Under the pieces are notes generated by a model that was not told where the DNA came from, searched no databases, and saw nothing but the letters and a program-made list of their open reading frames with translations. A stretch of 64,000 nucleotides of DNA from Parvibaculum sp. (GTDB lineage: Bacteria > Pseudomonadota > Alphaproteobacteria > Parvibaculales > Parvibaculaceae), in the NCBI GenBank assembly GCA_002694985.1, contig NZNS01000002.1, positions 62,001-126,000 on the forward strand. The letters run 5' to 3'. Numbering within the stretch: position 1 is the stretch's first letter; each line of letters opens with the position of its first letter. The position numbers were made by a program, and so were the translations under genes. Positions 1 through 8,937 of this stretch are shown here, in pieces.

Positions 1-1752
1 TTGGCGCGGTGGCGTAGAGGCAACCGGCGAGCGCGCACTATCCTAATCGTGTCGATGAAGCAGCACCAGCATCTCGACAATCTGGCCAAGCTCCTCTCGG
101 ATTCAGACCTGTCGGATGTACCAACGCTGATCATTGACGACGAAGGAGATCAGGCCGGTATCAACACAAGAGCAAAACAAGAAGAAGAGAGCACGACTTA
201 CTCGCGCATCATCGAACTGCGCCGTCTTTTTCCTCGTCACAGTTATCTGCTCTATACGGCGACGCCCCAAGCTCCGCTCTTGATCAGCAGAATTGACACG
301 CTCTCTCCTGATTTTGGTCGCGTTCTAACGCCCGGCGACAACTATGTAGGAGGCCAAGAATTCTTTATCGACGGCGCTGATAAGTATGTCGAACTGATTC
401 CATCGGCTGACGTTCCGGATCGGACCGATCCTCCCGCTGCGCCACCTAAGAGTCTGCTTTCAGCTCTGCGAGACTATTTTGTGGGCGTTGCTATCGGCCT
501 CATCGAAGAGGAGGATCAAAAAGGACGCAACAGATCAATGATGATTCATCCGGCTGTGCCAAAGGATGATCATCTGATGTTTGCCCGTTGGGTTCGGCAG
601 ACAAAGGAAAATTGGGCTGCAATCCTCCAGGACGAAAGTCATCCTGACTATTCCGCTTTGCTTGCGGAATTTCGGGAGGCATATGAGAGGATTTTAAAAA
701 CACACCAATCCGATCTCAGCTTTGAATCGGTTGCGGGGATGTTGTTCGATGCCGTTGAGGAAACGGCAATCGTCGAACTAAACACCCGCGAAAAGAACCG
801 GATTCAAAATATCAATTGGAAAGGGGAGTATAGCTGGATACTCGTTGGCGGCATTGGTCTTGACCGCGGCTTTACCGTTGAGGGTTTGACGGTGAGTTAT
901 ATGCCTCGATCCACGGGCGTTGGAAACGCGGACAATATTCAGCAACGTGCGCGGTTTTTTGGATACAAGATGGGATATCTCGGTTTATGCCGAATATATC
1001 TCACCTCTGAAAACATTGATGCGTTTACAGACTATGTGAAGCACGAAGAGTCAATTCGCGGTTCAATTCGCAGGCACTTACAAGAGGGTAAGACCCTCAA
1101 GGAATGGACCAGAACTTACCGCCTTGACCAAAGCCTGAAGCCGACGCGCAGCTCCGTCATTCTCCTTGAGATGTATCAGTCAAAAGGGCGTGGAGGCTGG
1201 ATCATCCCTGACCACCCGTTCGAGGACTCGGAAATCGTTTCGGACAACCGTGGCGTTGTCGATGAGATTCTCAGAAATTTCCACTTCTCCGAATACAAGG
1301 AAGCGGGGTGGAACGACAAGCAAGTAGTGCCTGCATTCAGCAACGCGATCGGTTTGGCGGAACTCATTCCGTTGATCGGTCAGCTTCGTTATAAGTGGCC
1401 GGATGACAGCCTTCAGCACTCAGCTTTGTTGCTCAGGCTGGAGATGCTCGTCGGCGAGAGCCCTGACATGATGTGCAGTTTTTATGCTTTGTCCGGCCCG
1501 CGGTCGGGGGTCGACGCTATGCGTACTCTGAACGACAAAGTTCCCCCAAAGGTCAAAAATCTTTTTCAAGGCTCTAACGCCAAGACCAATTATCCAGGGG
1601 CTCGCGCGTTAGTGTCAGCGGAAACGATAACGTTTCATGTCCATCGGTATGACATTCAGACGGTTGATAAAAAGCGCTCACTTCACGATGTCCCTATCCT
1701 TGCCACCCATGTTCCAGACCCCCTGATGGAACGCGTCTGGGTGGAGCGGTAG
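1..1752 (+). CDS. Z1-domain ATPase/helicase-like protein (5' partial)
   Basis: The visible 583 residues match the C-terminal part of Z1-domain proteins, which are usually about 900 residues, so the 5' end lies before the window and the TTG at base 1 is not a real start. Seen: an acidic Walker B-type segment (LIIDDEGDQAG, about residue 42), a YTATPQAP motif (about 85) and QRARFFGYK (about 315), in the order of SF2-type motifs II, III and VI. The Z1 family is known from predicted restriction/defence operons with PD-(D/E)XK proteins. The stop is 3 bp before the next gene, so they form an operon. Inference: nucleic-acid-dependent motor of a defence system. The family call is firm, the biochemical role is not. 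Confidence 0.85.
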   Translation: MARWRRGNRRARTILIVSMKQHQHLDNLAKLLSDSDLSDVPTLIIDDEGDQAGINTRAKQEEESTTYSRIIELRRLFPRHSYLLYTATPQAPLLISRIDTLSPDFGRVLTPGDNYVGGQEFFIDGADKYVELIPSADVPDRTDPPAAPPKSLLSALRDYFVGVAIGLIEEEDQKGRNRSMMIHPAVPKDDHLMFARWVRQTKENWAAILQDESHPDYSALLAEFREAYERILKTHQSDLSFESVAGMLFDAVEETAIVELNTREKNRIQNINWKGEYSWILVGGIGLDRGFTVEGLTVSYMPRSTGVGNADNIQQRARFFGYKMGYLGLCRIYLTSENIDAFTDYVKHEESIRGSIRRHLQEGKTLKEWTRTYRLDQSLKPTRSSVILLEMYQSKGRGGWIIPDHPFEDSEIVSDNRGVVDEILRNFHFSEYKEAGWNDKQVVPAFSNAIGLAELIPLIGQLRYKWPDDSLQHSALLLRLEMLVGESPDMMCSFYALSGPRSGVDAMRTLNDKVPPKVKNLFQGSNAKTNYPGARALVSAETITFHVHRYDIQTVDKKRSLHDVPILATHVPDPLMERVWVER

Positions 1753-1755
1753 TGC

Positions 1756-2715
1756 ATGCTTTATGAAGTTTATACTCAGCTCGTTCAGAAGTTTCCCGCG
1801 AACTGTGGCTACCTGTACGGGCGCGCACTAGCGCCCAATGGTAATCTTTGGCTATCCGTTGACGAGCATGCTCGCCCATATCTTTTGTTTCAGGCCGGGC
1901 CTGATAAACAAAGCAGCGATATCGAATTGAGATCAGTTGCGGTCGAGTTTTCTCGACAGTGCGAGATTGCGCTGGATGAGGCGAACACTTCCGCAGGGTG
2001 TTACACAATCATTCGCCTCGACAATGGCGATCCCGACGTAATCCGGACTTTTCTTCGGTTGCTAGAAGAGGCCTTCTACGAGACCGAACGTCGGTATGCG
2101 AACAAAGAGATTGGCGAAAAGATTCTCGAACTGGCGGACATGTTCAGCAAGATTAGCGATTCTATCGGTGATGTAATTGGCCTGTGGGGAGAATTATACG
2201 TCATCGAAAGTGCTACGAACGTGGCCGCTGCTGTGAAGTGCTGGTGTCGGCATAAGAATGCCAAGTATGACTTCGTCAGTGAACGATTTGCTTTGGAAGT
2301 TAAGTCTACCCTCGCAGCCAAGCGCAAACACCGGTTTTCAATGGAGCAGTTGCGGCCTGGCAGCGATTTCGATGTTTACGTCGCCTCGCTCAACCTCATA
2401 GACAGTCACTCGGGGCGGACGGTCTCGGTGCTTTTGGACACTCTTTGCCAGCAGATTCCTGATCGAGAGCTACGCAACGTGTTCGTCACTCAATGCATCG
2501 CGAAGGGTGGATCAGATATATACAGAAGCAATCTGAGGTTAGGCGTTCTTCCCAACCAGAAATCGCTTTCACTTTACCGGGCGTCGGATATCCCGGTCCC
2601 GCAGGTTATGCCCACTGACCCAATCGACAATGTCCGGTTTGATGTAGATTTATCAAGCGTTTCCCCTCTTGACGTATCACAGCAAGCACTTCTTCTGTCC
2701 TTTGATAGACCGTAG
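1756..2715 (+). CDS. PD-(D/E)XK motif protein (DUF4420-like)
   Basis: A 319-residue protein of the type usually annotated 'PD-(D/E)XK motif protein'. The nuclease-like core is visible as a helix with GLWGEL (about residue 143), then an Asp in KYDFVS (about 175) and EVKST (about 186), which fits E...D...ExK. It starts 3 bp after the Z1 gene and is translationally coupled to it. Proteins of this family sit next to Z1 ATPases in defence islands, so the likely role is the nuclease partner. Composition is lower in GC than the DNA to the right, consistent with a transferred cassette. Activity is inferred from motif spacing only. Confidence 0.8.
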   Translation: MLYEVYTQLVQKFPANCGYLYGRALAPNGNLWLSVDEHARPYLLFQAGPDKQSSDIELRSVAVEFSRQCEIALDEANTSAGCYTIIRLDNGDPDVIRTFLRLLEEAFYETERRYANKEIGEKILELADMFSKISDSIGDVIGLWGELYVIESATNVAAAVKCWCRHKNAKYDFVSERFALEVKSTLAAKRKHRFSMEQLRPGSDFDVYVASLNLIDSHSGRTVSVLLDTLCQQIPDRELRNVFVTQCIAKGGSDIYRSNLRLGVLPNQKSLSLYRASDIPVPQVMPTDPIDNVRFDVDLSSVSPLDVSQQALLLSFDRP

Positions 2716-2917
2716 AAGCACGCGCCTAACAACGGGAAGAGGTGGAGCAAGTCTCAAACAATGGAGACGAGCCGTTAGAGGTTTGATCAAAAGTCAAATA
2801 TAAGTTCTGTACCAAGATTGAATGTGTCAGACTTGCTCTTTGGAACGTCGCATGTCCGTGCTTGCGTACGTGTCCAAAGCATATTTTATAGATTTGAATT
2901 CTTGGGGCTCTATCCGG

Positions 2918-5905
2918 ATGAGCGAAAAACATAGAAAAGAGGGTTCTATATGGACGCGCTGGGACCTTCATCTGCACACACCGGGAACGAAGCTTTCTAG
3001 CGGATTTGGTGAGCCTACCGATGCCGTGTGGGGCGCCTATCTTGCGGCGCTCGAAAAATCGGATGTGCAGGTTTTCGGCATTACCGACTATTTCTCATAT
3101 GACAACTACTTCCTGCTCGTCGAGAAGTATCGTGCCGCCTATCCGGACGGCACAAAAGTGTTTTTTCCCAATGTCGAATTCAGGCTTACCGAAACAATTG
3201 GTAAGACCGGGAAGCATGTGCATACCCATGTGATTTTCGACAATGATCTTTCCAAGTGCTCGAAAGAGAAGCTAAGGCGATTCTTTTCAGACCTTGAAAC
3301 GCACAAGACAGGTGATGCGGGAGCAAGCGTCCGCTGTTCTGAACTCACCGAAAAGGATTACGAGTCTGCGACTGTGAGTATCAAGGCACTCACAAAGGCG
3401 CTTCGAGAGACGTTTGGCGACGACCAGCCCTACATACTCGTGACGGCCGCGAATAACGACGGTCTCCGAGGTGTGAACACCAAATCACCGCGCAGTATCT
3501 CCATATCTGATGAACTCGATAAAGCCAGCCACGCTTTCTTCGGCAGCGCTAAGAACGTCGAATGGTTTCTTGGCAAGGAACGATATGAAGGGGGCGTCGA
3601 GTCAAGGCCCAAGCCTGTCTTCTCAGGAAGCGACGTGCATTCGCCGGACGACCTGAAGCGCCTGTCCGGTGACGAGCCCAATTTCGAGCCGACTTGGATC
3701 AAGGCCGACCCTACCTTCAGCGGGTTGCGCCAGACTCTCTTTGAGCCGGCAGGCCGGGTCTACATTGGCGAAAAGCCATCCGTCCTGGTTCGGCAAGAGC
3801 GGGAGGGTACGCGCTTTATCGCGGAGTTAAGGGTAGACCAGAAACAAGGATACGATGAACGAAACGGCAAGTGGTTCAAAAACGTTGTCATTCCGTTCAA
3901 TCCGGAATTGACCGCAATTATCGGGAACAAGGGAAGCGGAAAGAGCGCGATAGCAGATATTCTAGGGCTGTTGGGTGAGTCCAGACAACATGAACACTTT
4001 TCCTTCCTTAGCGATGTTTCGAAAAACCGGAAGTTCCTGCGTCCAGGATATGCAGAAAATTTTGAAGCGACATTGCAGTGGAAAAGCGGTGGCGAGCCTA
4101 CAAAGAAGACCCTGAATGACCCCGTTGACCACTCAAAGCCCGAGTATGTGAAGTATCTCCCGCAGAACTATTTTGAAAGTCTAACCAACGAGATTGAGGT
4201 TAAGGCGCTCCGCAGGGAAATCGAAGAAGTCGTTTTTTCTCATGTCGACGAAGCCGAGCGCATGGGAACCTCGAATTTTGACGAACTTCAAGACCTGAAA
4301 ACTGCTCAGAGTAAGAGCGACATCAGCTCGTTCAAAACGCGACTTCGCGAGTTGAATATCGAAATCGTATCTCTCGAAAAGCAGGCTGATCCCGCGTTCA
4401 AGAAGACTCTTGAAGAGCAGCTTAATGCGAAGAAGGAAGAGCGCCGGGTTCTCAACGCTTCGCGTCCCCAGCCGGTCGCCGAGCCTCCAAGCGAATCTGA
4501 GGAGCAGCAGAAGGTTGCTTCTGAAATTGCTGAAGCTAGCGCGCTTCTAAGTGATTTGAGCGAACGTGGGAAAGTCGCGGTCGAGAGGCTCTCAAGCCTG
4601 AAGGAAACGCAACACAAGCTCACATCTCTGAAAGATTCGGTTCTTTCTCTGGGTGAGCGGGTGCGTGTTGAAAAAGAAGCGCTGAAAGCCAAATGCGATG
4701 AACTGGGGCTGAATGTCGAGGAGATTGTCACCCATCAAACCGACCTCTCGACTGTAGACCAGAAAATTAGAACTGTTGGCGCGGATATAACCTCCCTTGA
4801 GGTCGCGACGGTCACTGAATTTTCGGACGATATCGACCTCAAGGAGATCAAAAGCGTGCCCGACCTTCGTGGCGCATACACGTTTGTTGCGGGTAAGATT
4901 CAGACGCTTCGAGAAACCCTGTCTGCGCCGCAACGGCGATATCAGGGCTTCTTGCAAGCGAATAAAGAGATCGATGAGAGGGAACGGGATATTCTTGGCG
5001 ATGAGGAAGACCCGAAACCCGGCACTATCCGCGCTCTTGAGAAGCGGATAGGGCATATAGATACGGTGCTGCCCGAACAACTTACGCAGAAGTATGAAGA
5101 GCGGCAAAAGATTGCCAAGTCCATATTCGAGAGCAAGAAGAAGGTCAGGCAGTTTTACGAAGCTCTCAAAGCGAGCGTTGAGGAGCGTTTGGCAGACGTC
5201 AGTTCCTCTGAATTTGCTGTGACGATCGATGCGTCTTTCGTGCCCAGTCTTTCTCTTGAAGAAGACTTCTTGGGGCACATCAATCAGAAAGTGCGCGGCG
5301 AATTTCGCGGATCGGATGACGGCAGTGCTAAATTCCAAAGCATGGCCGCCGATGTGACGTGGGACGACTTCGACAGTGTGTCGGCCTTTGCTGAGAGTCT
5401 GATACGGAAAATCAAGGAAGCTCCGGTAGAGCCACAGGTAAAAGACATAAAGGAGCTGTACGACTACCTATTCTCGTTCGAATATTTTGACGCGAGATAC
5501 GAGTTGCGACTGGGAAAAAAGAACCTCAACCAGCTTTCTCCCGGCGAGAAAGGCTTGCTGCTTCTAGTCTTCTATTTGCACCTTGATAAGGAAAAGACAC
5601 CACTGATAATTGATCAGCCGGAGGATAACCTGGACAACGAGAGTATCTTCTCTGTTCTGGCCTTATGCATACGCGAGGCGAAGAAAACGCGGCAGGTTAT
5701 CCTCGTCACACACAATCCCAACTTGGCGATTGGTGCGGACGCAGAACAGATTCTCTTTGTAACTTTGAAGAAGCACGCCGATTACGAATTTTCCTATGAG
5801 ACCGGTGCCATAGAGAATCCGAGAACGAATGAGGTTATCGTCCGAATTCTCGAAGGTTCTAGACCGGCCTTCGTTCAAAGGCGGTTGGCATACCAAATCA
5901 AATAA
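2918..5905 (+). CDS. TrlF-family PHP-domain / ABC-type AAA-like ATPase
   Basis: About 995 residues from the ATG at 2918, chosen because DLHLHTPG then falls close to the N-terminus as in PHP domains; the frame is open back to 2822. Order of domains: N-terminal PHP-like metal-binding part (HLHTPG, later a GSDVHSPDD segment), an ABC/SMC Walker A GNKGSGKSA (about residue 336), a long coiled coil (roughly 430-800), then a signature-like LSPGEKG (about 871) and Walker B with LIIDQPEDNLD (about 898) and a VTHNPN switch. This architecture is that of TrlF-family ATPases, found in defence neighbourhoods. The 202-bp gap to the previous gene leaves room for its own promoter. Substrate unknown. Confidence 0.85.
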   Translation: MSEKHRKEGSIWTRWDLHLHTPGTKLSSGFGEPTDAVWGAYLAALEKSDVQVFGITDYFSYDNYFLLVEKYRAAYPDGTKVFFPNVEFRLTETIGKTGKHVHTHVIFDNDLSKCSKEKLRRFFSDLETHKTGDAGASVRCSELTEKDYESATVSIKALTKALRETFGDDQPYILVTAANNDGLRGVNTKSPRSISISDELDKASHAFFGSAKNVEWFLGKERYEGGVESRPKPVFSGSDVHSPDDLKRLSGDEPNFEPTWIKADPTFSGLRQTLFEPAGRVYIGEKPSVLVRQEREGTRFIAELRVDQKQGYDERNGKWFKNVVIPFNPELTAIIGNKGSGKSAIADILGLLGESRQHEHFSFLSDVSKNRKFLRPGYAENFEATLQWKSGGEPTKKTLNDPVDHSKPEYVKYLPQNYFESLTNEIEVKALRREIEEVVFSHVDEAERMGTSNFDELQDLKTAQSKSDISSFKTRLRELNIEIVSLEKQADPAFKKTLEEQLNAKKEERRVLNASRPQPVAEPPSESEEQQKVASEIAEASALLSDLSERGKVAVERLSSLKETQHKLTSLKDSVLSLGERVRVEKEALKAKCDELGLNVEEIVTHQTDLSTVDQKIRTVGADITSLEVATVTEFSDDIDLKEIKSVPDLRGAYTFVAGKIQTLRETLSAPQRRYQGFLQANKEIDERERDILGDEEDPKPGTIRALEKRIGHIDTVLPEQLTQKYEERQKIAKSIFESKKKVRQFYEALKASVEERLADVSSSEFAVTIDASFVPSLSLEEDFLGHINQKVRGEFRGSDDGSAKFQSMAADVTWDDFDSVSAFAESLIRKIKEAPVEPQVKDIKELYDYLFSFEYFDARYELRLGKKNLNQLSPGEKGLLLLVFYLHLDKEKTPLIIDQPEDNLDNESIFSVLALCIREAKKTRQVILVTHNPNLAIGADAEQILFVTLKKHADYEFSYETGAIENPRTNEVIVRILEGSRPAFVQRRLAYQIK

Positions 5906-6409
5906 CTGTTGGTTGATGATTTAACGCGTGGTTGGCGCGCCCTGCGGGCCGGGCTCTCGTGAACCGAGCCCGCCTAGGGGGCGGTCTCGGCCATGCGGCT
6001 TCGATCCCTCGCGTGGCTTAGGGCTTAGCCTTCCCCCGCTTGCAGCGTTTTCCGTCACCCCTTCGAGCGGGGGCACCCCGCAACGCCCCGGTGAGTGTCG
6101 GTCACGAGTGACCGGCGTTTTGTTTGGCGCGCCTGCTTTGCGGCGCGTTGACCTCTTCAGTTCAGCTTATGCCGGAGGCCGACGGCCGCCCAAGGTCGCC
6201 GGGCGGCACGGCCCGCTCCGTTCGCTTTGCTCCCGTGTTGTGCCGCCGCGCTTTCACGCCCCTTGCGGGCGGCTTCCGGTTGCCGTCGGGCTCCGGCGCG
6301 AGCGCATATGAGCCTTTCAATTATACAAGGTTGATCGCTCGCCGCTGGGCAGGAGGTAACGCGCGGGGGAAGGGCCCCTGCGGGAAATCTCTACAAGGAG
6401 CGATTGACC
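5906..6409 (+). other. GC-rich structured leader, no gene
   Basis: A 504-bp stretch without a convincing reading frame. It contains a 7-bp stem CGGGCTC/GAGCCCG (5950-5956 with 5966-5972), a terminator-like hairpin (6099-6120, listed separately) and the segment ACCCCGCAACGCCCC (6075-6089) that recurs at 30558-30572. Long GC-rich leaders of this kind precede accessory genes in this window and may be 5' untranslated or regulatory RNA. An AAGGAG ribosome site at its end (6395-6400) serves the DUF2958 fragment. Confidence 0.5.
6099..6120 (+). terminator. Hairpin with T-rich tail
   Basis: CGGTCAC GA GTGACCG forms a 7-bp stem with a 2-base loop (probably opened to a 4-base loop), followed by GCGTTTTGTTT. 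It lies inside the leader before the DUF2958 fragment, so it may act as an intrinsic terminator for the defence module or as an attenuator. Confidence 0.45.
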
Positions 6410-6685
6410 ATGAAACTTCTGACAAAGGAGCAAAGAGAAAGACTACTCAAGAACGGGGCCGCTAACGCTGCCCGGTTGGCGGAGCCGGATAGTGACGGGG
6501 AGACGTATGACTTTCTCCCCGTCGTGAAGCTGTTCTGCCCGTGGGGTGGTGGCACCTGGCTGCTGACTGAGCTTGATCCGGAAGAGCCGGACATTGCGTT
6601 TGGTTTGTGCGATTTGGGTGTGGATTTCCCCGAGATGAGTACGGTGCGCTTAACTAGCGCCTTGCCTACGGTCTTATGTTGTTAG
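6410..6685 (+). pseudogene. DUF2958-family protein, 3' truncated
   Basis: Starts at ATG 6410 behind AAGGAG; the frame also offers TTG 6404. The first about 75 residues (MKLLTKEQRERLL, WLLTELDPEEPD, FGLCDLGVDFPE) are as expected for DUF2958 proteins of alphaproteobacterial plasmids and integrative elements. After FPE near 6637 the similarity stops and the frame closes within 50 bp, overlapping the 3' end of the convergent gene at 6666. The expected C-terminal third is missing, so foreign DNA joined here. Function of DUF2958 is unknown. A stable short product cannot be excluded. Confidence 0.7.
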
Positions 6686-7313
6686 CTTGGTTGAAGAACA
6701 TTTGGCCGAATACTAGCGAAACTGCTGCGACGTTCAGGCCGTAGCTCATAGCTGCCACATTTGCGATGGTGGTAGCATGTCCAAGCCAGACTAGTTCTGT
6801 CCAATCGGAGCGGCTTCTGCTTTGAATGTAGTCGGCGTGCTCGTCCATTACGTGTGCTGTTGAGCAAACTGACTGACGAACGCTTTCTAAGTTTCGGGGG
6901 ATATCCTGAAGGCTGGGAAGTCGAACGGTCATCGCGGAATCCATCGCGATCTGTTGCAGGTGTATCTGGCGAGTTAGGTATTGTCGGTACGTGATAGCTT
7001 CAGCCAACGGTTCGGAAAGCCCTGCTTCCATCAGAATTTTTTTCTCTTCCGGTATGTAGTCAAGGAAGCGCTTAAGGTCGAGCATGATGGCTTGTATTTC
7101 GTACGCCGCGTCGGGAGATTCTGCTTGTTTGATCAGCGAATCCAAACCGTCGGTAAAAAGGGTGTCGTTGAGTAGCGCGATCAGTCTCTCACATTGAAGC
7201 TTGAGAAGATTTGCGTACTCCCGTGATTTTTCCTTGTAGCTGCTGGTCAGCATGATCTGCTCAATTGATCCGTAAACAGATAAATGCTCTCGAGCGCGCT
7301 GAAATGTGAACAT
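6666..7313 (-). CDS. Hypothetical helical protein with hydrophobic C-terminus
   Basis: 215 residues, not recognised. Residues 1-165 are mainly helical and charged (SYKEKSREYANLLKLQCERL, later YIPEEKKILM). The C-terminal 40 residues are hydrophobic and could form one or two membrane segments around residues 170-205. Base composition is AT-richer than the DUF736/DUF2958 genes around it. It is convergent with the truncated DUF2958 gene and divergent from the membrane protein at 7418, with a 104-bp AT-rich gap that can hold both promoters. Together with the next gene it looks like imported cargo; no function can be assigned. Confidence 0.6.
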   Translation of the reverse strand: MFTFQRAREHLSVYGSIEQIMLTSSYKEKSREYANLLKLQCERLIALLNDTLFTDGLDSLIKQAESPDAAYEIQAIMLDLKRFLDYIPEEKKILMEAGLSEPLAEAITYRQYLTRQIHLQQIAMDSAMTVRLPSLQDIPRNLESVRQSVCSTAHVMDEHADYIQSRSRSDWTELVWLGHATTIANVAAMSYGLNVAAVSLVFGQMFFNQANNIRP

Positions 7314-7417
7314 GAAATAACACCTTTTTATTGTAAATAAATTCGTACGCTGCTAAAGTTTGCTAACTCCATTTCTTTCTATCCCTTTTCAATCCGAAAT
7401 TTTACTCGGAGGTCTAA

Positions 7418-7768
7418 ATGTATATTAGGCCGTTTCTGCGGGCTTTTGCGCTGGCTAGCGTGATCGTCTCTGCTTATTTTCTTGGGTGGATGTTTGGTCC
7501 GGATGCGAGGCACGTTGTGCTCGGCTTAGCTATTCTGGGCATCTTGGGCTGTCTGGTGACATGGTATTGTCAGCTTAGATTTCCCGATAGTTGGGTGGTC
7601 CGGCGTTGCGATATCGTTATGACTATCCCACCCGGCGTAGCGGCTTTTTTGATGGCAATGAATCTCGGCGTGGCCGACCATTCATCAATGACCTTCTGGG
7701 TCGCGTTAGTCGCGTGCGCGTATCTGTCTAATCTTCTATGGCAGCAACTGTCGAAGCCACGCGAATAG
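7418..7768 (+). CDS. Small four-helix membrane protein, unknown
   Basis: 116 residues starting at ATG 7418 with a good CGGAGG ribosome site 6-11 bp upstream. Four hydrophobic segments are visible at about residues 8-26, 33-51, 66-84 and 88-106, with few polar residues between, so it is an integral inner-membrane protein. It stands divergently from the helical protein at 6666, sharing an AT-rich promoter gap. It resembles no family I know; holin-like or immunity-type roles would be guesses. Confidence 0.6.
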   Translation: MYIRPFLRAFALASVIVSAYFLGWMFGPDARHVVLGLAILGILGCLVTWYCQLRFPDSWVVRRCDIVMTIPPGVAAFLMAMNLGVADHSSMTFWVALVACAYLSNLLWQQLSKPRE

Positions 7769-7855
7769 TCCGAGCGATGAACCAACGGCTAGTGCCAACA
7801 TCGCCAGAGATTTTCGGTGCAGTGGCGACTTCTGTCGCCTCACGCATTTAGCGAT

Positions 7856-7881
7856 TCCCGCCTCAGAGAGGCGGGATTTTT
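7856..7881 (+). terminator. Rho-independent terminator
   Basis: Perfect 9-bp stem TCCCGCCTC/GAGGCGGGA (7856-7864 with 7868-7876), 3-base loop AGA, then TTTTTC. It ends the transcript of the membrane protein gene at 7418-7768 and lies 20 bp before the next start codon. Confidence 0.85.
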
Positions 7882-7900
7882 CATGGCGAAGGATTGAGCA

Positions 7901-8218
7901 ATGCAAAATGCCCCGCTCCCGATTGAAGAGGTGAAGACCCGTCACCGCCGGTTGGCGATCTTGCGGGCGCTGGCGGGAGAGACGAGCGGATCAGCTAATC
8001 TATTTGTGTTGCGGAACTGGCTGCCGGAGCTGGGGCTAGCGGTTGCGACCGACGAGCTGCGTGCGGACATCTGTATGTTGGCGTCTGCCGGGCTTGTTGT
8101 GTTGAAGGACGACCACGATGCTTGGCCGTTCACGCTCACCCAGCGGGGCGAAGAGGTGGCGCAGGGGCTTATCACTGTCGATGGTGTTGAGAAGCCCTCT
8201 CCTGATTGTCCGTATTAG
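7901..8218 (+). CDS. Winged-helix protein resembling the VpaChn25_0724 phage family
   Basis: 105 residues. The pattern HRRLAILRAL, then NLFVLRNWLPELGL, TDELRADICMLASAGLVVL and LTQRGEEVAQG is that of the small winged-helix proteins annotated as the VpaChn25_0724 family in Mu-like phages. There it is a small accessory gene next to the head-packaging region. No other Mu-like structural gene is seen here, so this is an orphan copy carried as cargo or co-opted as a regulator. It follows the terminator at 7856 and needs its own promoter. Family resemblance is by eye only. Confidence 0.5.
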   Translation: MQNAPLPIEEVKTRHRRLAILRALAGETSGSANLFVLRNWLPELGLAVATDELRADICMLASAGLVVLKDDHDAWPFTLTQRGEEVAQGLITVDGVEKPSPDCPY

Positions 8219-8572
8219 CGTTTGAGCCGGAGCAGGTTTCCGCCGCCGTCAGATTCATGACCCGAGTGGCCGCACCTGTTTCGTCCTTTGGCTGACAGGC
8301 CCGCTCCCAGGCGCCTTTCCTTTTGATGGCATCCCTGCACGCGGCGGCGGTGGAGCCAACCGGCATCCGCAAGCTTTTTCCCCAGCTTGCCCCGCCTTTG
8401 GCGGCGCGGCGCTTTCCTCGCGGTCGCTGCGCTCCAAAAAGCAGGCGGCTGCCGGTCTGCCGCTGCGCTTCGCCCTTCGGGTGTCTCCACCGCCTCAATC
8501 CGCGTGCTCTCGGTCGGCCATCGGAAAGGCCGCATGGGGCGGCCCCGGAAACAGACAAAGGAGAATTGAAAC
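8219..8572 (+). other. GC-rich leader before DUF736, no gene
   Basis: 354 bp without a supportable protein. The frames open on both strands are rich in Arg, Ala and Pro and look like chance frames of GC-rich DNA. The stretch has the same character as the leader at 5906-6409 and ends with a strong AAAGGAG ribosome site ahead of the DUF736 start. Confidence 0.5.
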
Positions 8573-8866
8573 ATGACTATCATCGGAACATTCACAAAAA
8601 CCGACAACGGCTACACCGGCGAAATCAAGACGCTGACAATCAAGGCCGAGGTCACACTTGTCCCGATCAACAGCGACAAGGCAGGTGCGCCTGATTTTCG
8701 GATCATGGCTGGGGACGCGGAACTAGGCGCGGCGTGGAACCGCACCTCGAAGAAGGACAAGCCCTTCATCAGCCTCAAGCTGGATGACCCGAGCTTCGCA
8801 GCTCCGATCTACGCCAGCCTCTTCGAAGGCGAAGACGACAAGTTTGTCCTCACCTGGAAACGCTAA
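8573..8866 (+). CDS. DUF736 family protein
   Basis: 97 residues beginning MTIIGTFTKTDNGYTGEIKT, with the family's beta-rich pattern and the motif GAAWNRTSKKDKPFISLKLDDP followed by an acidic-aromatic end. DUF736 genes are markers of alphaproteobacterial plasmids and integrative conjugative elements; the role is unknown, possibly single-strand DNA or transfer related. AAAGGAG stands 10 bp before the ATG. A GC-rich stem-loop follows the stop (8878-8904). A second, frameshifted copy exists at 55682-56007, suggesting two elements in the window each brought one. Confidence 0.9.
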   Translation: MTIIGTFTKTDNGYTGEIKTLTIKAEVTLVPINSDKAGAPDFRIMAGDAELGAAWNRTSKKDKPFISLKLDDPSFAAPIYASLFEGEDDKFVLTWKR

Positions 8867-8877
8867 CCCTCGCGACA

Positions 8878-8904
8878 CGCCGCCCGGTTCACCGCCGGGC
8901 GGCG
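8878..8904 (+). terminator. Strong GC stem-loop after DUF736 (no T-run)
   Basis: CGCCGCCCGG/CCGGGCGGCG pairs perfectly over 10 bp (8878-8887 with 8895-8904) with a 7-base loop. There is no poly-T tail, so it is more likely a transcript-stabilising hairpin between DUF736 and the next small gene than a full terminator. A diverged copy of it lies at 9263-9321. Confidence 0.5.
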
Positions 8905-8937
8905 GTTGTCCCTCAACAGAGAGAAAGGACTTCTGTC

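Noticed and set aside
5928..6465. Two overlapping plus-strand frames of 127 and 113 residues
   Set aside because: Composition is Arg/Pro/Gly-rich with no motif; they lie in a structured leader and read through hairpins.
7742..7846. 35-residue minus-strand frame with a hydrophobic end (GTG start)
   Set aside because: The hydrophobic stretch is plausible as a small membrane peptide, but it overlaps the 3' end of the membrane-protein gene, has no ribosome site and no other support.
7901..8218. Evidence for an integrated Mu-like prophage
   Set aside because: One winged-helix gene resembles a Mu-like phage accessory gene, but no transposase, head or tail genes are present.
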